From an uncultured Alphaproteobacteria bacterium (GTDB lineage Bacteria; Pseudomonadota; Alphaproteobacteria; RF32; CAG-239): 64,000 nt of DNA. Below, one piece after another: positions 7,866 to 16,248 of the stretch. Made by a program: the position numbers and the translations under genes. The notes below the pieces were generated by a model that worked only from the letters and a program-made list of their open reading frames with translations, searched no databases and was not told where the DNA came from. Each line of letters begins with the position of its first letter. The stretch's first letter is position 1. The DNA lies in NCBI GenBank assembly GCA_934276635.1, contig CAKQTH010000001.1, positions 1 to 64,000 of the forward strand, read 5' to 3'.

Positions 7866-8008
7866 AAAAAAATAATTTTGAGGGTGAATAATAAAGTTTA
7901 CGATTTGATATTTGCATTTTTTGCAAATTTTGTCAAGTATCTTTTCTCCGTTTAAGGCCACAAAAAAATCCCGGCTGAAAAGCGGGGATTTTTAAGTTTA
8001 GAAAATTT
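7863..8008. repeat. Conserved spacer repeat, copy A
   Basis: About 146 bases nearly identical to 8525-8669: I see one A-run length difference and one base change (TTTGCATTT against TTTACATTT). It begins exactly at the start codon of array copy 1 and stops about 10 bases before the stop of copy 2, so it spans the whole intergenic region. It contains a terminator for the upstream gene (7962-7993) and the presumed promoter and leader of the next. Confidence 0.9.
7962..7993 (-). terminator. Terminator inside spacer repeat copy A
   Basis: AAAAATCCCGGCT and AGCGGGGATTTTT pair with one mismatch around a short loop, with a T-run on the minus strand. It ends the transcript of array copy 2. Confidence 0.8.
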
Positions 8009-8017
8009 GTTGCTGTG

Positions 8018-8527
8018 TCAGCTGAAATTTGCTTCTTTTGTTGCAAAATATTCTTCAGCGGAAACATTTTCGTTTTCTGAAAGAAAACGCGCGTCATCAT
8101 GAAGGTTGTGCCATTGCTTGTGAGGCGGCGAAGAAAAATTTTTTTCCGAAACCATTCCGTCCGTTTCAACAATAAGCTTGCAACCGGGCTCAATCTCATA
8201 AGTTTCTTTGAGAAACTGTTTTTTTGCTCCGATTACTTCATAGCCGCATTTTTTGTCGTTCCACATGATAATCGGGCACAAACGACGATCTTTGGCGTAT
8301 TGCTTAATCGGAAAGCCTAAAAACGATGCCTGAACGGAGTATTTCTCGTCCAAAACCACAGGCCCTTCGCCGAGAATGTTGCGGCAGGAAGAATTGATGA
8401 AAAAACTGAGAAACTCCTGACTTTCGGCTTTTTTTTCATTTTTTTCAATGCTATCCCAACAATAGGCGACCAATGCTATTACCAATAGCGAGACAACCAT
8501 AAAGATTATGATATAAACAGCATACAT
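8018..8527 (-). CDS. Membrane-anchored protein of unknown function, array copy 2
   Basis: 169 residues. One membrane helix at about 3-23, a charged linker, then a soluble domain with GEGPVVLDEKY, FLGFPIKQYAKDRRLCPII and WHNLHDDARF. The middle segment is strongly shared with array copy 3 (LGFPIKQYAQDKRLCPVV) and weakly with copy 1. Its start codon sits at the edge of a spacer repeat. No known domain is recognised. A shared GPVV followed by an aromatic/basic core suggests one fold for all three. Confidence 0.75.
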   Translation of the reverse strand: MYAVYIIIFMVVSLLVIALVAYCWDSIEKNEKKAESQEFLSFFINSSCRNILGEGPVVLDEKYSVQASFLGFPIKQYAKDRRLCPIIMWNDKKCGYEVIGAKKQFLKETYEIEPGCKLIVETDGMVSEKNFSSPPHKQWHNLHDDARFLSENENVSAEEYFATKEANFS

Positions 8528-8669
8528 AAAAAATAATTTTGAGGGTGAATAATAAAGTTTACGATTTGATATTTACATTTTTTGCAAATTTTGTCAAGTA
8601 TCTTTTCTCCGTTTAAGGCCACAAAAAAATCCCGGCTGAAAAGCGGGGATTTTTAAGTTTAGAAAATTT
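8525..8669. repeat. Conserved spacer repeat, copy B
   Basis: Second copy of the 7863-8008 spacer, offset by 662 bases, from the start codon of array copy 2 to the stop of copy 3. Coding sequences on both sides are far more diverged than the spacer. A degraded third relative may start at 9211 (CATAAAAAATAGTTTTTAAA), ahead of copy 3. Confidence 0.9.
8619..8654 (-). terminator. Terminator inside spacer repeat copy B
   Basis: Same hairpin as in copy A (AAAAATCCCGGCT/AGCGGGGATTTTT), placed just after the stop of array copy 3 on the minus strand. Confidence 0.8.
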
Positions 8670-9213
8670 ATCTGAAGTCAATCGGCTCATGATAAATTTC
8701 TTCATAGCGATAATCGTCAAGCTGATTATCCGTTTCTTTGGAGACAACTTCCGTTTCAAAATACTCTTTGGCAGAAACCGTGTCGCACTCAAGACCGTCA
8801 AAGCTCTTCAGATAAAGGTCTCTCCATCCGGAATAAGTATTTTCAGAAACCTTTCCGTCCCGGTTAACGATAATTTTGTAGCAGGGATTAAAGCCGTCCG
8901 AGCCATCTTCACAAAGAATCTGCTTCTTTGCGCCGACAAGCTTATAAAGCTCTTTTTCTTTATCCCACATGACAACCGGACACAAGCGTTTGTCTTGAGC
9001 GTATTGCTTAATCGGAAAACCGAGCAACTCAGCTTCTTCTTTATATCTGTCGACCAAAACCACTGGACCTTTGCCGAGTTTTTTCAGACATGATGAAGCA
9101 ATGAGTTTTTGCATTTTTGCTTTTTTCCTGTAATACAGATCGGTACCTAAAACACATAAGATTATTGATAAAAACGCAATAACCGTAAAGATGATAACAA
9201 TAATTGTTTTCAT
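8668..9213 (-). CDS. Membrane-anchored protein of unknown function, array copy 3
   Basis: 181 residues. One membrane helix at about 4-24, then a soluble domain with GKGPVVLVDRYKEEAELL, LGFPIKQYAQDKRLCPVV, KLVGAKKQIL and a Cys-containing NPCYKIIVNRDGKVSENTY segment. It has a longer acidic and Tyr-rich tail than copies 1 and 2. First gene of the array in transcription order. Function unknown. No neighbour gives a hint except the two paralogs, and the array sits between dnaJ and the rng-yacG genes. Confidence 0.75.
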   Translation of the reverse strand: MKTIIVIIFTVIAFLSIILCVLGTDLYYRKKAKMQKLIASSCLKKLGKGPVVLVDRYKEEAELLGFPIKQYAQDKRLCPVVMWDKEKELYKLVGAKKQILCEDGSDGFNPCYKIIVNRDGKVSENTYSGWRDLYLKSFDGLECDTVSAKEYFETEVVSKETDNQLDDYRYEEIYHEPIDFR

Positions 9214-9241
9214 AAAAAATAGTTTTTAAAGTGGATAAAAT

Positions 9242-9277
9242 AATAAAAGTAGTACCTTATCAAATACTACTTTTATT
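9242..9277 (-). terminator. Terminator behind yacG
   Basis: AATAAAAGTAGTA at 9242-9254 is the exact reverse complement of 9265-9277, with a ten-base loop. It lies 20 bases past the yacG stop and ends the dksA-maf-rng-yacG run. It is AT-rich, with T-rich sequence following on the minus strand. Confidence 0.65.
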
Positions 9278-9296
9278 AAATTTTGTCAAATTATTT

Positions 9297-9518
9297 TTAT
9301 GGTTGTTCGTCTTCTGGTGATTCTTTATTCAAAAAATCTTCCATTTCTGCAATGTCTTCTTCATCAACTTCGGTTGCCGGAACCGCATATTTTCCAGTCA
9401 GCCAATTTCCCAAATCGACATCAGCGCAGCGTTTTGAACAAAACGGACGATATTTTTCATCATCGGTCATTTTGCCGCAAATCGGGCATTTATGGAGTTT
9501 GATAACATTATCGGACAT
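9297..9518 (-). CDS. yacG: Zinc protein YacG (DNA gyrase inhibitor family)
   Basis: 73 residues. CPICGK and FCSKRCADVDLGNWLTG form the four-cysteine zinc site of YacG. E. coli YacG binds GyrB and inhibits gyrase. The acidic tail here (about 50-73) is typical. The ATG shares one base with the rng stop (TAATG), so it is translationally coupled to rng, an arrangement common in alphaproteobacteria. Confidence 0.92.
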   Translation of the reverse strand: MSDNVIKLHKCPICGKMTDDEKYRPFCSKRCADVDLGNWLTGKYAVPATEVDEEDIAEMEDFLNKESPEDEQP

Positions 9519-10675
9519 TATTTTTCAACCCTTCCGGTGCCGCGGCAAGTCGGGCACTCTTCCGTCATCAAATCCAACAAAGACGGGTGTTTGCGTCTGC
9601 GCACGATTTCAACATTGCCGGCGCGGCTGAGCCCGTATACCTTTGCCTGATTTTCATCAAACTGCAGCTCCTCTTCCAAAATCTGAATAACCGATTTCAT
9701 AAAGCGATATTCCGAAGAGCCGGCAAAGTCAATCACGATTTTTCCGCCCAAATTGCGCAATATAATTTGTTTTGCAATCTCTTTGGCCGCCTCGTCGTTC
9801 AAGCGGGAAAGCGAACCGCCCTGTTGCATACCCGAAGAATCTACATCAATGGCAACGCAGGCTTTTGTTTCTTCAATATGAATGCAGCCGCCGGACGGAA
9901 GTTTGACGGTTTTTTGAATCGCATCAAGCAGTTTTTCTTCCATACCGAAAGATTCGAAAGTATCTTTTTCAACATCGGCTTTCAGTCCGAATTCATCGGC
10001 AATCATTTTTTGCAACTTTGGAGTATTGACAACAATCTGCTCCAAATTTGCCTTGTGGCGGTTGATTTTGTCGGCAATGCCGCCGCCGGAGGAATACAGC
10101 AAAGCCGGAGCTGTTGCACTGCGAGCCTTAACCCTGATGGAATCAAACAGAGCGCGCAGTTCTTCCATTTCTTTTTCCAACAGCGAAAAATCAACTTCTA
10201 CTGCAGCAGTACGCAAAATCCACCCTTCCTGTCCCGTAACTTTGTTGCGGACAAGGTCTTTGTAGTGATACATCGTTTCTTTGTCTTCAATTTTGCTTGA
10301 AGCCTGAATCTGCATGCTGTACGGGCAATAAACCAGATATTTTCCGGCCAGCTGGATTGTGCGCGAAACCTTAGAACCTTTTTCGGCATGACTTTCCTGC
10401 TTGATTTGAACCATAATGCTTTGGCCTTCGCAATATGAGCTTTCTTTTGCATCATCGTCCAGATTCAGCAGCGCCGGCTCCTTTTCTCCGATTTCGACCA
10501 AAAGCCCGATTTTTCCGTTGGCAAGTTCGGTTTTCTTGACAATTTTTCCAAGATATACGGAGCCTTCGGAGGCTTTTTTGTCGTTATAAAATTCTATCTC
10601 GCGCAAGTCGGAATTTTCCAGAAGAGCGATGGCGGTATTATTTGAATTTTGTTCAATAAGCATGGTATTAATCAT
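9518..10675 (-). CDS. rng: Ribonuclease E/G family protein, compact form
   Basis: 385 residues. An S1-like segment lies near the N-terminus (about 38-110), followed by the RNase H-like and DNase I-like regions. The metal-binding acidic residues of the family are visible in CVAIDVDSSG and KIVIDFAGSS. The protein ends almost at once after the Zn-link CPTCRGTG, so the C-terminal small domain of E. coli RNase G (489 residues) is missing. It should cleave AU-rich single-stranded RNA with 5'-end preference. The start overlaps the maf stop by four bases (ATGA). It is adjacent to yacG, as often seen in alphaproteobacteria. Confidence 0.88.
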   Translation of the reverse strand: MINTMLIEQNSNNTAIALLENSDLREIEFYNDKKASEGSVYLGKIVKKTELANGKIGLLVEIGEKEPALLNLDDDAKESSYCEGQSIMVQIKQESHAEKGSKVSRTIQLAGKYLVYCPYSMQIQASSKIEDKETMYHYKDLVRNKVTGQEGWILRTAAVEVDFSLLEKEMEELRALFDSIRVKARSATAPALLYSSGGGIADKINRHKANLEQIVVNTPKLQKMIADEFGLKADVEKDTFESFGMEEKLLDAIQKTVKLPSGGCIHIEETKACVAIDVDSSGMQQGGSLSRLNDEAAKEIAKQIILRNLGGKIVIDFAGSSEYRFMKSVIQILEEELQFDENQAKVYGLSRAGNVEIVRRRKHPSLLDLMTEECPTCRGTGRVEK

Positions 10676-11250
10676 AATATGTTTTCTCCGTTCAAAAGGT
10701 TTTTGGTTTCATATAACGGTAGTCCGACAACGCCTGAATAAGAGCCGATGATTTTTTTGACATAGGCGCCGAGGCGGCCTTCGATGCTGTATCCGACAAC
10801 ACCGACCCACTCATCGCATGCGACATAATCGCGGATTTCCTGTTCAGACATTTTTTTCATCAAAATTCTGGTAGTAACTGTTCGCTGAGAAATTCTGCCG
10901 CTTTTTGAGCACAGGCAAACCGAGGTTATAACCTTGTGCGCCTTGCCCGAAAGCGCCTCCATAACTTTGCGCTGCTCTTCGGGCGTTTTTGACTTGTGCA
11001 GAATTTTGGAATTTACGACCACAATGGTGTCCGCCGACAAAATATTCTCATCCAGATTCAGTGATGCGGCTTTTTTGGCTTTTTCAAGCGCCATTCTTTT
11101 TACGAAAGCAAGCGGTTTTTCGTGTTTCTTTTCGGATTCGTCAATATTCGCCGAGGCAATTTTTTTCGGCTCATAACCGATAGTCCGCAAAAGAGCAAGC
11201 CGATGCGGCGAACCTGACGCCAAAATAAAATCTTTAGGCTCTTTGTTCAT
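10672..11250 (-). CDS. maf: Maf-family nucleotide pyrophosphatase
   Basis: 192 residues. The N-terminal LASGSPHRLALL and the ILSADTIVVV and GVVGYSIEGRLGAYV segments match Maf proteins (house-cleaning hydrolases of modified or non-canonical nucleoside triphosphates). Ser in SGSP and Asp in SADT are the conserved active-site region. It lies between dksA and rng and overlaps the rng start by four bases. The exact subfamily substrate (dTTP/UTP or m7GTP) cannot be read with confidence. Confidence 0.92.
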   Translation of the reverse strand: MNKEPKDFILASGSPHRLALLRTIGYEPKKIASANIDESEKKHEKPLAFVKRMALEKAKKAASLNLDENILSADTIVVVNSKILHKSKTPEEQRKVMEALSGKAHKVITSVCLCSKSGRISQRTVTTRILMKKMSEQEIRDYVACDEWVGVVGYSIEGRLGAYVKKIIGSYSGVVGLPLYETKNLLNGENIL

Positions 11251-11253
11251 AGC

Positions 11254-11685
11254 TTATGCTTCATCATCATAAGTTTTTTCGAGGCGTTCGTGTTTTTCCT
11301 GTGCCTCAATCGAAAGGGTGGCAACCGGTCTGGCCTCAAGGCGCTCAATTCCGATAGGTTCGCCGGTTTCTTCACAATATCCGTATGTGCCGTCCTCGAT
11401 TCTTTTCAACGCTTCATCAATTTTGCCGATAAGCTTGCGGGCACGATCTTTGGTGCGCAAATCCAAACTTTTGTCGGTCTCGAGCGATGCTCTGTCCAGT
11501 TGATCCGGTTGGTTTAATCCGCCTTGGCGCAAATCTTCCAAAGTATCTTCAGACTGCATAAGCAAAGATTTTTTCCAATCCAAAAGCTTTTGTCTGAAAT
11601 ATTCAAGCTGCATCGGGTTCATATATTCTTCATCAGCCGAAGGTTTATAGTCGTGAGGTAAGACTGTTACAGATTTTGTTTCCAT
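11254..11685 (-). CDS. dksA: RNA polymerase-binding factor DksA
   Basis: 143 residues. A coiled-coil region at about 25-100 (with LDRASLETDKSLDLRTKDRA) carries the RNA-polymerase secondary-channel tip. The C-terminal finger reads YGYCEETGEPIGIERL and then ATLSIEAQEKHE. Only one of the four zinc cysteines of E. coli DksA remains, the typical alphaproteobacterial form, which should not depend on zinc. DksA works with ppGpp in the stringent response. A GGGAG ribosome-binding site precedes the ATG. Leads the maf-rng-yacG genes. Confidence 0.93.
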   Translation of the reverse strand: METKSVTVLPHDYKPSADEEYMNPMQLEYFRQKLLDWKKSLLMQSEDTLEDLRQGGLNQPDQLDRASLETDKSLDLRTKDRARKLIGKIDEALKRIEDGTYGYCEETGEPIGIERLEARPVATLSIEAQEKHERLEKTYDDEA

Positions 11686-11782
11686 TTTCTTCTCCCTGTT
11701 TCAAGTACTTGTTTACAATTTATATATAGTTTTAAGTACATTTATATTTAAACTTCAAGCAAAAAGTATGTTTATGCGATAC

Positions 11783-12340
11783 TTATTCAAAAACCCATTT
11801 CATACTGACGCCGTTTACGCATAATTCGTCAAGCTTATTGATACTAACTGGGTTTTCATAAATTTCATCTTTTTTCTCTTCTTTCTCGATTTCATCTTTT
11901 TCCCCGATTTTAATATAAACCAGGCTTGAGCTGCCGTCATAACCCCATTGCATATCCCCGAGTGCGGTGCAGGCATTGTCCGGAAGGTTGTCAAACTGAA
12001 CATAATAGCGGCGAAGCATATCATCATCTTGCTCTCCGTCGACTTTAATCCCGCCGATTTCAATATCTCCGCCGAAAGCATGTGTTTGACCCCTTAGTTC
12101 GAACGGGACATATTGTTTCATTTTGTCCCATTTCAAATCTTTATAATTTCCTTTTGCCATATAGCGAAAATTTATTGCTTTTTGCAGGTCTATAACATTT
12201 TGGCCAATGCGGCTCAGTTTGTATCTCTCAAGCGCAGTTCCAGCAATTTTTGCGACGCCTGCGGTTATAAGCCCGACGACCGAGATTGCAGCAATTGTTT
12301 CAAACATCGTACGCCCGAACATATCTGTTTTGTTGTTCAT
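11783..12340 (-). CDS. Type IV pilin-like exported protein
   Basis: 185 residues. The N-terminus MFGRTMFETIAAISVVGL fits a prepilin leader: Gly-Arg cleavage site, Glu at +5 and a long hydrophobic helix. The helix runs into an amphipathic stretch, then a globular part with two cysteines near the end (about 125 and 175). No other pilus gene (prepilin peptidase, assembly ATPase, secretin) is in the window. It could be a minor pilin or pseudopilin of a machine encoded elsewhere. Good ribosome-binding site (AGGAG). Divergent from the barrel gene at 12484. Confidence 0.65.
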   Translation of the reverse strand: MNNKTDMFGRTMFETIAAISVVGLITAGVAKIAGTALERYKLSRIGQNVIDLQKAINFRYMAKGNYKDLKWDKMKQYVPFELRGQTHAFGGDIEIGGIKVDGEQDDDMLRRYYVQFDNLPDNACTALGDMQWGYDGSSSLVYIKIGEKDEIEKEEKKDEIYENPVSINKLDELCVNGVSMKWVFE

Positions 12341-12483
12341 AACAATTCTCCTTATCGCTCCGAGATATATCTTTATTTAAGATACAACATTTTTCAAGTT
12401 TCAACAACAAAATTATTGATACTTTAATTTTTATCTGAATATGTTATATCAATAAAGTAAAAAATAACTTAAGCAGGTGAAAT

Positions 12484-13023
12484 ATGAAAAAGATATTGTT
12501 TGTTGCATCGCTGCTCGTTGCAGGTCAGGCATATGCGGTAGAAAATGTTTATCGTCCGTATTTTGGGATTGATTATGCATACAGCAAAGTTGACGCAAAA
12601 AATCGCAGTCCCGAGCTGAATTCCGCGGCGGTTTCTTTCGGCTCCGAATATAACAAATATTTCGGGACGGAACTTTGGTATCAAAAATCATTAACCGCCA
12701 CAACCAAAAGAGAAGACAGCAAAACCAAATCGTCTTTCCACGCGTTCGGTCTTGATATGTATGCATATGCTCCGATGTTCTGCGACCAAAAATTTGCCCC
12801 GCTTGCAACTTTCGGCGTCGGCCGTTATGCCGCAAAAAAGAAAGTTGACGGCTACAAAAGCAACGATGATGACGGGGCTGGGTATCGTTTCGGCGCCGGC
12901 GCACAATATCTGATTGATGAACATTTGTCGGTGCGCGCATTGTTCCGCTATGTCAAACTCGACAGGCTGGCCGATGTTGACCACATAAACGAAGTTGCTG
13001 CCGGAATCCGCTATACATTTTAG
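12484..13023 (+). CDS. Outer-membrane beta-barrel protein
   Basis: 179 residues. A signal peptide (MKKILFVASLLVAGQAYA) is followed by amphipathic beta strands and a terminal Phe (GIRYTF), the hallmark of an outer-membrane barrel. The size fits an eight-stranded OmpA/Omp25-like barrel, including a VRALFRYVKLD strand near the end. Precise function unknown. Directly followed by a lipoprotein gene 9 bases later, so the two are likely co-transcribed. Confidence 0.8.
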   Translation: MKKILFVASLLVAGQAYAVENVYRPYFGIDYAYSKVDAKNRSPELNSAAVSFGSEYNKYFGTELWYQKSLTATTKREDSKTKSSFHAFGLDMYAYAPMFCDQKFAPLATFGVGRYAAKKKVDGYKSNDDDGAGYRFGAGAQYLIDEHLSVRALFRYVKLDRLADVDHINEVAAGIRYTF

Positions 13024-13032
13024 GAGAATAAG

Positions 13033-13488
13033 ATGAAAATGTTTTTCAGGGCATTTTGCCTGATATTGGCGCTCAGTGCCTGCAACGAAAAAGAGGCGGA
13101 GCAAAATCAACAAAAATCGGATTATTCCGCCGAGGTGAAATATTCGTATACGGCAAAAGGCTTAACCGAGGAGTGCAAACTTGACAGCGAAGTCGTGTGC
13201 GCGGTTGAGGCGGCCGTAAAATGCGTGCTTAATCCGAATTTTGAAATTTGCAAAAAGCACAATCTTCCGGATTTTATTTTTATGGAAGACGAGAGCTTAA
13301 ACCGCCCGACCGAAGAAAGCTTTTCAGTCACAAAATTAAAGCCGCTGGCTGACGGAGTTATGGAAGTTTATACCAAAAGCGAATGCAACGGAAATATGTT
13401 CGGCCTCTGTCAGGGAAATGTGATATATGTTCTGAAAAACAAAAACGGGCAAGGCTGGCGTGTGACGGATATTTATGCCGTTGAATAG
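13033..13488 (+). CDS. Predicted lipoprotein
   Basis: 151 residues. The signal peptide ends in lipobox LSAC with Cys near residue 16. The mature part is short, with six further cysteines (for example CKLDSEVVCAVEAAVKC and CNGNMFGLC), suggesting disulfides in the periplasm. I do not recognise the family. It follows the barrel gene with a GGAG site between them and is closed by a strong terminator. Confidence 0.75.
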   Translation: MKMFFRAFCLILALSACNEKEAEQNQQKSDYSAEVKYSYTAKGLTEECKLDSEVVCAVEAAVKCVLNPNFEICKKHNLPDFIFMEDESLNRPTEESFSVTKLKPLADGVMEVYTKSECNGNMFGLCQGNVIYVLKNKNGQGWRVTDIYAVE

Positions 13489-13527
13489 TTTTTGATTGCC
13501 CGAAATTGTCTGCGGCAATTATATAAA

Positions 13528-13559
13528 AAAACACCGGAATAAATCCATCCGGTGTTTTT
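13528..13559. terminator. Bidirectional terminator
   Basis: ACACCGGA at 13531-13538 pairs with TCCGGTGT at 13548-13555, flanked by an A-run on the left and T-run on the right. It lies between convergent genes and serves both the lipoprotein gene and the cysteine-rich gene. Confidence 0.85.
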
Positions 13560-13580
13560 TTGTGTGTGATATGGTACTCT

Positions 13581-16083
13581 TTACTTTAGGCCTGCTGCCA
13601 TCTCACCCATTTCAAGTTTGGAATCATGCATCTTTATGACTTCATCAAAACTCTTGTCTTTGACCAAAGCGAAACGATTTTTGAAGATATCAGAATTTAT
13701 GATGTTGCCATAGTCAAAATTATCAGGAACATCAACAATACCGTCTTCATCGCTTATCGTAAATCCTCGTTCCGCATCAGTCATTGAAATCAGAGTTTTT
13801 GCCTCTTGTTGAGAATTTTCCAATAAGTTTTTGAAATAATCAGACAATTCTCCGGAGCGGTCAATAGTAGATGTGTTATCATCAGCTTCTGAAGTCATTT
13901 CCGAAGAGCGGTCTTTGACTTTTATTTCGGTTGCAGAACGGGTAAAGCAGCCTTGTACTCCGCGTTTGTAGAAGTCAGAAGTACCGCTCCAATCTTTTCC
14001 GCCGTAAGCTTTAGGCAAAGATGTGCTGAAGTTTGCTTTTCCTCCGGTATAGTCCCAGTTTGTATTGCGTGATTTTCTGGTCAGATATATAAAACTTGAA
14101 CTTCCTTTTTCAGATGTGCTGAAACATGTGCTTGTAGGAAGTTTTGAAGTATTTCTTCCAAGTATGGTTATCATATTGATGGAAGTTGATGCTCCAACGC
14201 AAGCCTGAGATGTTCCGTGCCAGTACATGCGCATTCTGCAATAAAAGTCTTTTCCGCTGCCGCGGCAGGCTCCTGCTTTGGATTCCGGATCAGCTTCTTC
14301 TCCGGCATACATTACGCCGATACGCCACGGCTGAACGCCTCTCGGCCATGCAGTATCAGAATAAAATCTTGCACCGTAAGTCAGCGGATTGTATACTGAT
14401 GTATTATGTCCGTACAATATTTGCTGCAATGTAATTTTGCTTGAGTTTGCCATGGTTATTTTTTCAGAATCGCTGGCAATACTTGATGATCCACAGTATG
14501 AAACCTGACAATTGCCGGCACCTTGTTCGTTATATTTAGCATCAATACCGGAAGAGCTGTACCATACATAGTTCAGATAAGACATTTTGTCATTGTATCC
14601 TTTTACTTTTCGCATATAAATGTGTGTTCCGTAAGAGAACATCGGCCATTTGTTGTCTTTGGACGCAATAGCGTTGTCAAAGTTTGAGTTAATAACGCCT
14701 CGCTGAACATTTGAATCGTTCTTGTGACTTATCCAATAACATTGATAAATATCTGCATATGCATATTTCTTTTCAGAAGTTTTGCAAATCTTTTTATCAT
14801 TTGTACCTACTTCATCGACCAAAACCTTAAACAGGTTATAGCGCGATTTGTGGATTGTGCCGAGTTTTCTTGAAACAGAAGAGTTTGTTGCAATGGCATA
14901 AACATCTTCGTTGTTCATCAAGCCCCATTTTGTCGTATCTCCGTTAAATGCTTTATAAGATTTGGCCAGAGTCGAACCGCCAGATATGTCCGCGCGATAA
15001 GAATCTGAGACTTCTTTCAACGCAACAACGCGGATATTGATATAATCTCCGACCTGATTTACTCTTGAAGCAACACCGATAATTTTATCCAAACCGGTAT
15101 TTTTGGTTTTCAATGCATTTGTAACCGTGGTTGAAAGAGATTTTGAAGCTGTACAATATCCGCCGGCCATTACATAATCGCCCGGAGTGCACTGGGTGTT
15201 CATATAACATGTCTTGCCGTTGGCTGTTGTGCTCTCTGCCCGATATCCCGGAAGAGGTTCGGTGAAATATCCGTAGTCGGAACAGGTCTTCGGCATACAA
15301 TATTTACAGGTTACCTTTTGCGCTGTTACCGTTTTTCTGGCACCTGTCTTTATTTCTTTTTCGTTGTTATAGCATGATGAGCGATAAGCTCCGTCTCCGA
15401 CCGTTTTGTTTGAACAGGTCATATTTGAATAGCGAGCCGTAGTGTCTACGCTGCCTTTGCATTTTCCTGACTGTATAAATGCATCGTGAGTATATTTTGT
15501 ATATTTATAAGTTTCCTGATTGCAGGAAGTTTGCGTCCAGCGCGTAACAGTTCCGGTGTGGTTCAAATCATATTTGTCAACGCAAGACTTTCCGCCCAAA
15601 GTTGTATTTGCTTCTTGCGCGTATAAAGTGTTGTGCACACCCGATTTGAAAAGTGTTCTGGCTGAACTTACGGAGTTATTTGAGCCGTATTTATAAGTTG
15701 ATGGGCAAACTTTGTATTTATATCTGGTGATATTGTCGGTTCCGGTGCATGATTTTTTATAAGCATAGGTGGAATCGTCGTTGGTATATTTGAACTCGTC
15801 TTTACACTTGCATCGGTAATATGTTGTATTGCCGGTACGGCAGGTTTCAAGAGTAATTTGGTCAGAAGTGCATGAAATGGTTCTGGAAAACCCGAGCTCT
15901 TTGCAGGGCTTCGGTCCCCACGGATCAGACCCTGGGTTACCCCCCCCCTCCCGGCTTTCTGGCATTTATGTCGCCGCAGTCTCCATCGACCACAAAACAC
16001 ACACCGGCTTTAGACGAGTTGCTGTAACACAGGGCAAATAGTCCCAAAGCGCAATATGCAAGAATTAATGGTAATTTTTTCAC
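13581..16083 (-). CDS. Large cysteine-rich exported protein, frame broken at poly-G
   Basis: The start is GTG at 16083 with TAGGAG upstream. Residues 1-26 are a signal peptide (MKKLPLILAYCALGLFALC...KA). After about 46 codons the frame meets a run of nine G on the minus strand (15948-15940) and ends at a TAA right behind it (ARKPGGGG stop). The frame that continues to 13581 is open for nearly 790 codons, and one G fewer would fuse the two into a protein of 833 residues. The body is rich in Cys, Ser, Thr and Tyr in short modules of CxC and C-N4-7-C type (about 50-290), then a mixed domain and an acidic tail. No known domain is recognised. It may be a phase-variable surface or secreted protein; a sequencing error in the G-run is the main alternative. 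Confidence 0.7.
15940..15948 (-). repeat. G9 homopolymer interrupting the cysteine-rich gene
   Basis: Nine consecutive C on the plus strand (G on the coding strand), right after the signal peptide of the gene at 13581-16083. With eight G (or eleven) the long frame is joined to the signal peptide; with nine it stops at once. The position, early in an exported protein gene, is typical of contingency loci. Confidence 0.85.
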
Positions 16084-16197
16084 AATTGTTCTCCTATAAT
16101 TATAAATACACAAAATCGTTGGTATCTCCGCATTACACAGAAATATCCCACACACTACACAAACTATTATATTGTATTTCCCTGATTTATGCAACAA

Positions 16198-16227
16198 AAA
16201 AATACCGGTAAATCCACCGGTATTTTT
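16198..16227 (-). terminator. Terminator behind rplI
   Basis: AATACCGGT and ACCGGTATT pair perfectly around AAATCC, with a T-run on each strand. It ends the rpsF-rpsR-rplI transcript. The remaining 16084-16197 holds the leader of the cysteine-rich gene and no other gene. Confidence 0.85.
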
Positions 16228-16248
16228 TGTTTTTTTCTTAAAGAAAAA

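Noticed and set aside
7866..7961. Upstream extension of array copy 1 to a start at 7961
   Set aside because: The extra residues come from the conserved spacer repeat, which precedes copy 2 as non-coding sequence, so ATG 7865 is the true start.
9518..10675. Truncation of the RNase E/G gene as a pseudogene
   Set aside because: It ends cleanly after the zinc-link and overlaps yacG by one base, as in other alphaproteobacteria, so the short form appears normal.
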